Shown here: one piece after another, positions 1 through 5,244 of the stretch | Position numbering within the stretch: position 1 is the stretch's first letter | Layout of the letters: every line of letters starts with the position of its first letter | Origin: Clostridiaceae bacterium | GTDB lineage: Bacteria; Bacillota; Clostridia; UBA1212; DUPL01 | Assembly: GCA_012522035.1 (NCBI GenBank) | Contig: JAAYLF010000217.1 | Location: forward strand, 1-5,630 | DNA: 5,630 bases | Reading direction: 5' to 3' | Position numbers and translations under genes: made by a program | The notes under the pieces: generated by a model | The model's input: the letters and a program-made list of their open reading frames with translations, nothing else | What the model was told of the DNA's origin: nothing | The model's database searches: none

Positions 1-618
1 AGCCACTATGGAGAAGGTTATGAAACAACACCCCAGGAACTGGCGGAAATAATGCTCTCCCTTCAAAGAATGGGATGTCATAACATAAATCTCGTATCCC
101 CTCCGATATATGTTCCTCAGATAGTGGGAGCGGTGTTCATTGCTGCAAAAAGAGGCCTTGGAGTTCCTCTTGTATACTATACAGGAGGTTATGACAGCAT
201 GGAAACACTGAGACTGCTTGACGGCATCATAGACATATACATGCCTGACCTGAAGTTCTTCGATAACGATGAAGCCTTAAAATACACAAAAGCCTCTGAA
301 TACTTCACCGTGGCAAGCAAGGCAGTAAAAGAGATATACAGACAGGTTGGCATCCTGAAAACTGATGAAAGAAATATTGCATGCAAAGGCCTTATGATTA
401 GACACCTTGTAATGCCTGACAACATGGAAAACACGAAAAGAATCCTATCTTTCATTGCAAATGAAATATCCAAGGACACATATGTAAATATCATGCCCCA
501 GTACTACCCTGCACACAAGGCTTTTGATTATACGGAATTATCCCAAAGACTTTCCACAAGCGAATATACTGCCGCAGTAAACCATGCAAAGAAATTGGGT
601 TTTAGCAACTTTCTATAA
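1..618 (+). CDS. PflX-like radical SAM protein (COG1313 type), 3' part
   Basis: The reading frame is open from the first base, so the gene starts upstream; 205 residues and a TAA stop are visible. The opening residues SHYGEGYETTPQELAEIML, then GCHNINLVSPPIYVPQI, YTGGYDSMETLRLLDGIIDIYMPDLKF and MIRHLVMPDN, match the part of PflX/COG1313 proteins that follows the CxxxCxxC cluster-binding motif. PflX proteins resemble pyruvate-formate-lyase activating enzymes: they use S-adenosylmethionine and a [4Fe-4S] cluster for radical chemistry, but the substrate of this group is unsettled. The cluster cysteines are not in the window, so catalytic competence cannot be judged here. The C-terminus (NIMPQYYPAHKA ... 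AKKLGFSNFL) looks complete. A strong terminator begins at the stop codon. It converges on the metal operon and has no visible functional link to it. The family call is firm; a specific role is not. Confidence 0.88.
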   Translation, partial: SHYGEGYETTPQELAEIMLSLQRMGCHNINLVSPPIYVPQIVGAVFIAAKRGLGVPLVYYTGGYDSMETLRLLDGIIDIYMPDLKFFDNDEALKYTKASEYFTVASKAVKEIYRQVGILKTDERNIACKGLMIRHLVMPDNMENTKRILSFIANEISKDTYVNIMPQYYPAHKAFDYTELSQRLSTSEYTAAVNHAKKLGFSNFL

Positions 619-649
619 AACTCCCCCCATTATTCTGGGGGGAGTTTTT
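617..649. terminator. Bidirectional intrinsic terminator
   Basis: AAAACTCCCCCC (617-628) pairs perfectly with GGGGGGAGTTTT (637-648), a 12-bp stem with an 8-nt loop ATTATTCT. On the plus strand the stem runs into TTTTT (645-649), terminating the radical SAM gene whose TAA overlaps the stem base. On the minus strand the same hairpin is followed by TTTT and lies immediately after the TAG of the HMA gene (650-652), so it can also end the metal operon. The plus-strand U tract is one base longer and probably the stronger direction. Confidence 0.93.
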
Positions 650-877
650 CTATCTTACCACGGTTTTCTTAACCTCATACCCTATCTTGCCAATTGCATC
701 GGTAATGTTATCTATTGTGGTCTTTTCCGGATCAAACTGCAGTTTACCCTTGCTTGCATTGAACATTACATTCACACTTTCCTTGTCAACACCATCGACA
801 CTCTTTACCGCCTTGTCAATCTTCTGCATGCAGGATGGGCATGCCAGAGTTTCCAGAAGTATTGTAGCTGATTTCAT
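650..877 (-). CDS. Small HMA-type metallochaperone (CopZ-like fold, variant motif)
   Basis: This 75-residue soluble protein has the size and pattern of a single heavy-metal-associated (ferredoxin-like beta-alpha-beta-beta-alpha-beta) domain. The metal-binding CxxC is C13-P-S-C16, followed by MQKIDKAVKSVDGV, the usual first helix and loop; NITDAIGKIGYEV near the C-terminus is the second helix and last strand. Classical copper chaperones have GMxCxxC; here it reads TLACPSC, lacking the Met and Gly, so copper specificity should not be assumed. The start is supported by AGGAG about 9 nt upstream. It lies 22 nt downstream of the P-type ATPase, which has no N-terminal HMA domain of its own, so this protein is plausibly the detached metal-delivery or sensing domain of that pump. 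It is the last gene of the operon and is followed directly by the terminator. The domain call is firm; the cargo metal is unknown. Confidence 0.88.
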   Translation of the reverse strand: MKSATILLETLACPSCMQKIDKAVKSVDGVDKESVNVMFNASKGKLQFDPEKTTIDNITDAIGKIGYEVKKTVVR

Positions 878-899
878 TTAGCATCTCTCCTTTAATATA

Positions 900-2753
900 T
901 TATCTTCTCAATCTATATCTTAAAAGCCTCATGCCGTTCAATATGACAACCAGAATGCTGGCTTCATGTACAAACATGCCAATCGACATATTCATCCAGT
1001 CGCTGAACAAAGCACTCACAAGCAAAACAATTACAACACCAATTGCAATGAATATGTTCTGCCTCATGTTCCTGGTTATTGCCTTGGACAAACCTAGAGC
1101 ATGCGGAAGTCGTCCGAAATCAGAGTTCATTAGTACGACATCCGAAGTTTCAATCGCCACATCTGTTCCACTGCCCATGGCAATACCCACATGGGCAAGT
1201 GCAAGGGACGGACTGTCATTAACACCATCACCTACAAAGGCAACAATATGTCCTTTTTCTATAATTTCCTTTACATACTCCGACTTGTCTTCAGGAAGCA
1301 TGTTTCCATGGGCTTCTGTAAGTCCCAGCTCCTTTGCCACCAGGTCCACCGTACCCTGGGTGTCACCAGAAAGCATGACAAGATTTTTCACCTTTAGCCT
1401 CTTTAGTCTATCCAAATCCTTTTTCACATCGGGGCGAATTTTGTCGCGAACTCCCATCAATACTTTAAGCTCTCCATCAACAGCTGTCAATACCAGGGAA
1501 TTACCGTTCTTCTCAAGTCGTTCAATATCTTTTTTCATCTTGTCATCAAGGTGAACCTTCTCTCTTTCCATAAGAGAAACATTGCCAACCAAAACCCTGT
1601 GTTCATTCACTGTGGCAATTATACCCTCTCCCTTGACAACTTCCGTATTCTCAACAGAAAAGGTTTCCACATCTCCAATGTGCTCAAGAACAGCCTTTGC
1701 AAGAGGATGATCGGATTCCTTTTCCACACTGGCAAGATAAGAAAGAACCTCTTCCACATTCTCTCCATAGTATTCCTTTTCCATGACAGAAGGATTCCCT
1801 ACAGTCAGGGTTCCGGTTTTGTCAAAGACCAGGGTATCAAGCTTGCTGAAATCACTTATAACTTCGCTACCTTTAAACAAAACCCCATGTCTTGCACCAT
1901 TGCCAATCCCCGCCACATTCGATACAGGAACACCAATTACCAAGGCTCCAGGGCATCCCAGCACCAGTATGGTTATTGCAAGTTCCACGTTCCTTGTAGC
2001 AAGGCCTACCACAAATGCCAGAACCAGTACAAAGGGTGTATAATATTTGGAGAATCGGTCAATGAATCTTTCAGCCTGGGATTTGGAATCCTGGGCTTCC
2101 TCCACAAGCTCTACTATCCTTCCGAAAGTGGTGTCTTCACCAACCCTGTCGGCAACTATCTGGATTGTTCCATTATCAAGAATTGTACCTGCAAAAACTT
2201 TGGAACCTTTCTCTTTGGCAACGGGCAGCGATTCTCCAGTAATGCTCGATTCGTTTACACTTCCTTCACCCGCTATAACGGTTCCATCCACAGGCACCTT
2301 TGCTCCTGTCTTTACAAGAAGCACATCCCCAATATCCACCTCGTCCACATCCACTTCCTCAAACTCTCCGTTCTCCATAAATTTAAGAGCGCTCTCGGGA
2401 GCCATTTCTGTCAACTCCTTTATTGCAAATCGCGTCTTGTTGAGAGTCCTCTGTTCCAGATATGCCCCAAAAAGAAACAAAAATGTTACTATCGCAGCTT
2501 CCTCATAGTTTTTTATAACAAACGCACCGGTTACTGCAATAGTAACCAAAACATCTATACTAACAACCTTTATCCTTAAAGATTGGAAAGCCATTATGGC
2601 AATAGGTGCAGCACCCAGTACGGAGGCAGCTATCATCAACAGTTCAAACAAAAACATGCTTCCTATCGTCCATCTGACAAGGAAAGCCAGGGCAATCAGT
2701 ATTCCGCCAATCAACGCTATTTTATTCTTGTGTTTTAATACAAAACGCTGCAT
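900..2753 (-). CDS. P1B-type heavy-metal-transporting ATPase with CPG/HEAS metal motifs
   Basis: This 617-residue membrane pump uses ATP to move a transition metal, probably outward. Visible landmarks are two leading helices (about 13-29 and 34-56), two more (about 63-80 and 85-100), the actuator loop TGES at 172-175, helices at about 240-256 and 258-280, the phosphorylation site DKTGT at 311-315 (D311), the N-domain HP at 349-350, the hinge GDGVNDSP at 508-515, and two final helices (about 567-585 and 590-608). The N-terminal metal-binding domain is absent: only about ten residues precede the first helix. The membrane metal motif is C267-P-G rather than CPC or SPC, and the last helix has H596-E-A-S, resembling the HEGGT of P1B-4 pumps rather than the zinc-pump Asp. 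The start has GAGGTGAT 5 nt upstream. It sits between the hemerythrin-like gene (43-nt gap) and the HMA gene (22-nt gap), clearly one operon. Family certain; metal (Zn, Cd, Co or Fe) not. Confidence 0.95.
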   Translation of the reverse strand: MQRFVLKHKNKIALIGGILIALAFLVRWTIGSMFLFELLMIAASVLGAAPIAIMAFQSLRIKVVSIDVLVTIAVTGAFVIKNYEEAAIVTFLFLFGAYLEQRTLNKTRFAIKELTEMAPESALKFMENGEFEEVDVDEVDIGDVLLVKTGAKVPVDGTVIAGEGSVNESSITGESLPVAKEKGSKVFAGTILDNGTIQIVADRVGEDTTFGRIVELVEEAQDSKSQAERFIDRFSKYYTPFVLVLAFVVGLATRNVELAITILVLGCPGALVIGVPVSNVAGIGNGARHGVLFKGSEVISDFSKLDTLVFDKTGTLTVGNPSVMEKEYYGENVEEVLSYLASVEKESDHPLAKAVLEHIGDVETFSVENTEVVKGEGIIATVNEHRVLVGNVSLMEREKVHLDDKMKKDIERLEKNGNSLVLTAVDGELKVLMGVRDKIRPDVKKDLDRLKRLKVKNLVMLSGDTQGTVDLVAKELGLTEAHGNMLPEDKSEYVKEIIEKGHIVAFVGDGVNDSPSLALAHVGIAMGSGTDVAIETSDVVLMNSDFGRLPHALGLSKAITRNMRQNIFIAIGVVIVLLVSALFSDWMNMSIGMFVHEASILVVILNGMRLLRYRLRR

Positions 2754-2790
2754 TACCTATCACCTCTTCATTTTAAATAACATTGCATGA

Positions 2791-2805
2791 CATGCATTAT
2801 GCATG
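2791..2805. repeat. 15-bp palindrome at the hemerythrin-ATPase gene junction
   Basis: CATGCAT-T-ATGCATG is a perfect inverted repeat with 7-bp arms and a single central base. It overlaps the TAA stop (2797-2799) of the hemerythrin-like gene and sits within a wider run of GCATG/ATGCAT repeats (about 2784-2805) just upstream of the ATPase ribosome binding site. With a one-base centre it is unlikely to fold as a simple RNA hairpin, so it may be a protein-binding site or chance. It has no U tract and is not a terminator. Confidence 0.5.
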
Positions 2806-3084
2806 AAACGCATTATCCAGTTCTTCAAGCATTTTGTATACAGCTTCGTAGCTTTCACAAACGTCTTCCGGAACTGAATAATTGCCGGTAATTTTACGCA
2901 GTCTTGCAAAATCATCCCTTAGATCTGCATCAACTTTATCAAATTTACCCTTCATCTCATCAAATACTTTTTTCACCTCATGAAACTCAGGATGGTGTTC
3001 TCCATGCACTCTTGCCACTATGGGAACATACATCTCCAACGTTTTCATGTGCTCCTTTTTAACCTCATCAAATTTTTTTGCCAT
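2797..3084 (-). CDS. Short hemerythrin-like protein (RIC/ScdA-related), first gene of metal operon
   Basis: This 95-residue soluble helical protein, using the ATG at 3084, resembles the hemerythrin-like domain of the RIC/ScdA/YtfE di-iron proteins linked to iron-sulfur cluster repair. The matching segments are EHMKTLEMYVPIVARVHGEHHPEF, with the family's HxxxHPE pattern, and ITGNYSVPEDVCESYEAVYKML near the end. The protein stops at LDNAFHA, where full-length family members continue into the last helix with HIxxEN-type iron ligands. It therefore lacks part of the usual di-iron ligand set. I recall similar short proteins in Clostridia, so this is probably a subfamily and not a broken gene. The ATG start is preceded by GAGGG 8 nt upstream; an in-frame TTG at 3117 is rejected because it lies almost at the predicted transcript start. 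Its place at the head of a P1B ATPase operon suggests a role in metal binding, sensing or delivery, which is inference. Confidence 0.78.
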   Translation of the reverse strand: MAKKFDEVKKEHMKTLEMYVPIVARVHGEHHPEFHEVKKVFDEMKGKFDKVDADLRDDFARLRKITGNYSVPEDVCESYEAVYKMLEELDNAFHA

Positions 3085-3101
3085 AGCAGATACCCTCTTT
3101 C

Positions 3102-3118
3102 TGTCAATTGTTGTCAAC
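3102..3118. promoter_or_regulatory. Candidate operator: TGTCAA direct repeat and GTTGTCAAC palindrome
   Basis: TGTCAA occurs at 3102-3107 and again at 3112-3117, exactly 10 bp apart (one helical turn). The second copy lies inside the 9-bp palindrome GTTGTCAAC (3110-3118). The block falls just downstream of the predicted start of the metal operon transcript and upstream of its ribosome binding site, where a repressor would block transcription. No regulator gene is in the window, so the binding protein is unknown and the site is a hypothesis. Confidence 0.35.
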
Positions 3119-3127
3119 TACAAACAT

Positions 3128-3136
3128 ATTATACCA
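3128..3136 (-). promoter_or_regulatory. Extended -10 promoter of the metal operon
   Basis: On the minus strand this reads TGGTATAAT, a perfect TATAAT -10 hexamer (3128-3133) preceded by the TGn extension. At the 17-bp spacing the -35 position holds AAGCAA (3151-3156), a poor match, so the promoter would depend on the extended -10 or on an activator. The predicted transcript start is near 3121, giving a leader of about 37 nt before the ATG at 3084. Confidence 0.65.
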
Positions 3137-3160
3137 GCCTTTTTTGCAGATTGCTTTGAC

Positions 3161-3189
3161 TTGAATCACACTAAATATTCTGCATACAT
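3161..3189 (+). promoter_or_regulatory. Weak candidate promoter for the CDF gene
   Basis: TTGAAT (3161-3166) and ATACAT (3184-3189) are separated by 17 bp, with TG one base before the -10. Both hexamers are imperfect. It points toward the CDF gene and away from the metal operon, and the 150-bp divergent gap must contain some promoter in this direction, but the exact hexamers are uncertain. Confidence 0.28.
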
Positions 3190-3234
3190 ACTATTACATA
3201 TGTGTATTTAAAACATGCAGCATGGAGAAATGTC

Positions 3235-4095
3235 ATGGAAAACAAGAAGAAGTCACAGCGCACATTAATACTGGTCATGATAATAAATTTTCTCATATCC
3301 GTAATAAAGATCTGTTTGGGACTCTATACAAAAAGTACAAGCATGACCGCAGATGGTTTTCATTCCATTTCCGACACTTCCTCAAATATTGTGGGGATTA
3401 TTGGACTGCACTATGCATCAAAACCAAAAGACAAAAATCACCCTTACGGCCATTACAAGTTTGAAACCCTTGCTTCCTTGTTTATATCCTTCATGCTCTT
3501 TGCCTTGAGCGTGCAGATAGTGGTGGATGCCATATCAAAATTCATAAATCCGAAAACCACCAGAATTCCGCCCATAAGTATTGCCGTATTAATATTCACT
3601 ATTGTAGTTAACACTGTAGTATCCGTCTGGGAGAACAAAAAGGGAAAGGAACTAAACAGCCAGGTTCTTGTATCTGACTCCATCCATACAAGAAGCGACA
3701 TATTTGTTTCTTTAGGTGTACTGGTTACTCTGGTATCCTTAAAACTTGGCGTAAACCCAATAATTGATCCAATTGCATCCCTTGTGGTGGCTGTATTCAT
3801 AATAAAAGCTGCATTTAAGATATTCAAGGACAGCAGCTTTGTTCTTGTTGATGGAACAAAGATAAGTGAAGAGGACATACGAAACTTGGTCATGCAGTTT
3901 GACGAAGTTGTGGATGTGCATAAAATCCGCAGCAGAGGGAATTTGGACAATTTGAATATTGATTTGCACATAGTAGTTAATGCAGACCTGGATGTGGAAA
4001 AGTCACACCTTCTTGTGCATGATATTGAAGATGCAATGAAAGAAAAATTCAGCAAAAACACCCAGATGCTGGCTCATGTGGAGCCTGATAATTAG
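3235..4095 (+). CDS. Cation diffusion facilitator (CDF) family metal exporter
   Basis: This 286-residue inner-membrane antiporter of the CDF family normally exports divalent metal in exchange for protons. Transmembrane segments are visible at roughly 10-30, 40-60, 76-98, 112-132, 152-170 and 175-192, followed by a cytosolic C-terminal domain. The transport site is H43-x-x-x-D47 in the second helix (ADGFHSISD) and H151-x-x-x-D155 in the fifth (DSIHTRSD). An HD/HD set is typical of Zn/Cd-type CDFs rather than the Asp-rich manganese type. The motif HPYGHYKFETLA (69-80) is the family's conserved second-loop signature. The cytosolic domain carries H229, H245 and H281, aligning with the regulatory metal-site histidines of YiiP. 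The ATG at 3235 is chosen because GGAG lies 7 nt upstream; the in-frame ATG at 3202 has no such site. It is divergent from the P1B operon and may serve the same metal homeostasis. The family is certain; substrate inferred. Confidence 0.93.
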   Translation: MENKKKSQRTLILVMIINFLISVIKICLGLYTKSTSMTADGFHSISDTSSNIVGIIGLHYASKPKDKNHPYGHYKFETLASLFISFMLFALSVQIVVDAISKFINPKTTRIPPISIAVLIFTIVVNTVVSVWENKKGKELNSQVLVSDSIHTRSDIFVSLGVLVTLVSLKLGVNPIIDPIASLVVAVFIIKAAFKIFKDSSFVLVDGTKISEEDIRNLVMQFDEVVDVHKIRSRGNLDNLNIDLHIVVNADLDVEKSHLLVHDIEDAMKEKFSKNTQMLAHVEPDN

Positions 4096-4108
4096 TTATA
4101 CAGGCTCC
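4080..4108. repeat. Hairpin spanning two abutting convergent stop codons
   Basis: GGAGCCTG (4080-4087) is the exact inverted partner of CAGGCTCC (4101-4108). Inside it ATAA (4088-4091) pairs with TTAT (4096-4099), leaving a one-base bulge (A4100) and a TTAG loop. The result is a 12-bp hairpin centred on the junction of the CDF stop (4093-4095) and the glycosidase stop (4096-4098). Neither strand has a U tract after it, so it is not a textbook intrinsic terminator, but it is the only candidate 3'-end element between these genes. Confidence 0.6.
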
Positions 4109-5208
4109 CTTACAAAATCGCCAACACTTACAGAACCATCCTCATTCCAGTAAAATCTCATAAACTCAATATACTGCTCATTTCCAGGCAGTCTCTCTGC
4201 AACAGATATGTACCACTTACCCTTGAATTCAAACACCTCACTGCAGGAAGGCACATGAGCGGTATCCCCTACATGGTTCTCATCGCCTATAAGAAGACCT
4301 TTGACTTCAAAACCACCAAGCGGATTGTCTGATACTGCATAGGAAGTACCTTTTCCGCAGTCGGTATAGAAAAGATAATATTTGTTTTCATGCTTTACCA
4401 TGAAAGGTGATTCGCAGGCGTATTTGCATCCAAGTTCAATCAAGGTTTCATCCTTCCAGTCAACAAGGTTCTTTGATGACGCAACACCGCATGCAGGAAA
4501 AGCACTTCCATCTTCTCTAAGGCCTGCGGTATAAAAATACATGTAGAAGGTATCATTATCCTTAAATATCATCACATCGCGATTGTCAAACCAGCGCTCC
4601 TGTGTCCACTTGTTCCATTTTGTCGGATAATACAAGGGATTCTTTTCATACCTTTCCCAATTGTATAAATCCTTTGATGTGGCAAGAACCGTTGCCTGAG
4701 AAACATTGTAGTTAACCCCTGTATAGAACATCCAGTACATGCCGTCATGATGGATGACCGCAGGAGCCCATACCTGATAAACCTCATGTCCTTCAGGATG
4801 TATTGCCACTGCTGGCTTGTGTATGTTCCAATCCACAAGATTCGTACTTGATGCATGTCCTATGTAGTGTACATATCTTTCCGGCCAGTCATAACCTATG
4901 GAATCAATGGTGTAAAAAAGATGAACCTTATCACCAACTACAACCACGGAGTGGTCTGAACAGGATCCTCCCGGTTCACAGAACTTGCCTTCAAGAGGCA
5001 ACTCCCCTCTTTCAAGGCTTTCAAGATGCCTGTACGCCCTTGTAATAAGATTGTCGTACGAGATTCCATCCGGGGGCTGCCCGAAGTATGTATCGGGGCG
5101 GGCGCCTCTTGAAATCAAATCCGCCCTGTTTGCAAGTGCTTCAATGCTGGCCACAGTCTTTTTGTACTCAAAACCCTCCTTGACTCTGAAAGGTCCAAGT
5201 CTGCTCAT
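4096..5208 (-). CDS. Five-bladed beta-propeller glycosidase-like protein (GH43/GH32-like fold)
   Basis: This 370-residue protein shows the repeated blade pattern of GH43/GH32-clan enzymes. Blade turns SSTNLVDW (120-127), TSKDLYNW (177-184) and SSKNLVDW (244-251) alternate with strands such as KVHLFYTID, GMYWMFYTG, TFYMYFYTAG, KYYLFYTD and KWYISVAE. Candidate acidic catalytic residues, one per successive blade, are D85 (CSDHS), D211 (FDNRDVMIF, like the RDP motif of GH32) and E266 (CESPFMV, like the conserved Glu of both families). These assignments come from pattern only. There is no signal peptide, so it should act in the cytoplasm, perhaps on small imported glycosides. About 70 N-terminal residues precede the first blade and have no motif I recognise. 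The start follows AAAGGG closely, but that site lies in a hairpin. Same strand as the upstream aldehyde dehydrogenase, 36 nt away, so probably co-transcribed. The fold is likely; the substrate is unknown, and a non-catalytic propeller is possible. Confidence 0.8.
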   Translation of the reverse strand: MSRLGPFRVKEGFEYKKTVASIEALANRADLISRGARPDTYFGQPPDGISYDNLITRAYRHLESLERGELPLEGKFCEPGGSCSDHSVVVVGDKVHLFYTIDSIGYDWPERYVHYIGHASSTNLVDWNIHKPAVAIHPEGHEVYQVWAPAVIHHDGMYWMFYTGVNYNVSQATVLATSKDLYNWERYEKNPLYYPTKWNKWTQERWFDNRDVMIFKDNDTFYMYFYTAGLREDGSAFPACGVASSKNLVDWKDETLIELGCKYACESPFMVKHENKYYLFYTDCGKGTSYAVSDNPLGGFEVKGLLIGDENHVGDTAHVPSCSEVFEFKGKWYISVAERLPGNEQYIEFMRFYWNEDGSVSVGDFVREPV

Positions 5209-5214
5209 AATATC

Positions 5215-5234
5215 CCTTTATGCGTTCATAAAGG
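5215..5234 (-). promoter_or_regulatory. Leader hairpin that buries the glycosidase ribosome binding site
   Basis: On the minus strand CCTTTATG (5234-5227) and CATAAAGG (5222-5215) form a perfect 8-bp stem with the 4-nt loop AACG. The 3' arm contains most of the AAAGGG ribosome binding site (5219-5214) of the glycosidase, and the 5' arm contains the start codon of a three-codon upstream ORF. The geometry suits translational control, with ribosomes on the mini-ORF opening the stem. It has no U tract and is not a terminator for the aldehyde dehydrogenase gene. Confidence 0.5.
5218..5229 (-). other. Three-codon in-frame upstream ORF (Met-Asn-Ala-stop)
   Basis: ATG AAC GCA TAA (5229-5218) has a strong GGGAGG ribosome binding site 5 nt upstream (5240-5235), better than that of the main gene. 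It is in frame with the glycosidase ATG at 5208 and separated from it only by AGG GAT ATT. It is therefore either a regulatory mini-ORF or the original, stronger start of the gene now cut off by a nonsense codon. The sequence does not decide between these. Confidence 0.4.
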
Positions 5235-5244
5235 CCTCCCATAT

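Noticed and set aside
931..1554. A 207-codon plus-strand frame opposite the ATPase 3' half
   Set aside because: Ser/Thr-rich translation with no domain, fully antisense to the conserved P and N domains of the ATPase.
1551..2579. A 342-codon open frame on the plus strand opposite the ATPase
   Set aside because: Its translation is low-complexity and Cys/His/Tyr-rich without any recognisable domain, and the minus strand encodes a complete P1B ATPase with all motifs. It is an antisense shadow.
3085..3117. TTG start at 3117 extending the hemerythrin-like protein by 11 residues
   Set aside because: The TTG lies only a few bases from the predicted transcript start and has no ribosome binding site. 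The ATG at 3084 has GAGGG at good spacing, and the conserved domain begins after it.
3156..3161. TTGACT as a -35 box for the CDF gene
   Set aside because: A good hexamer, but no acceptable -10 lies 16-18 bp downstream (TCTGCA falls at the 17-bp position).
3202..3234. ATG at 3202 as the CDF start
   Set aside because: No ribosome binding site precedes it, whereas the ATG at 3235 has GGAG 7 nt upstream and gives the usual charged N-terminus before the first helix.
3453..4061. A 202-codon minus-strand frame opposite the CDF gene
   Set aside because: The plus strand encodes a full CDF with conserved metal ligands; the antisense translation has no recognisable features.
4071..4085. GGCTC-ATGTG-GAGCC as a terminator for the CDF gene
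   Set aside because: Only 5 bp of stem, within the coding sequence, with no U tract, and it competes with the longer hairpin at 4080-4108.
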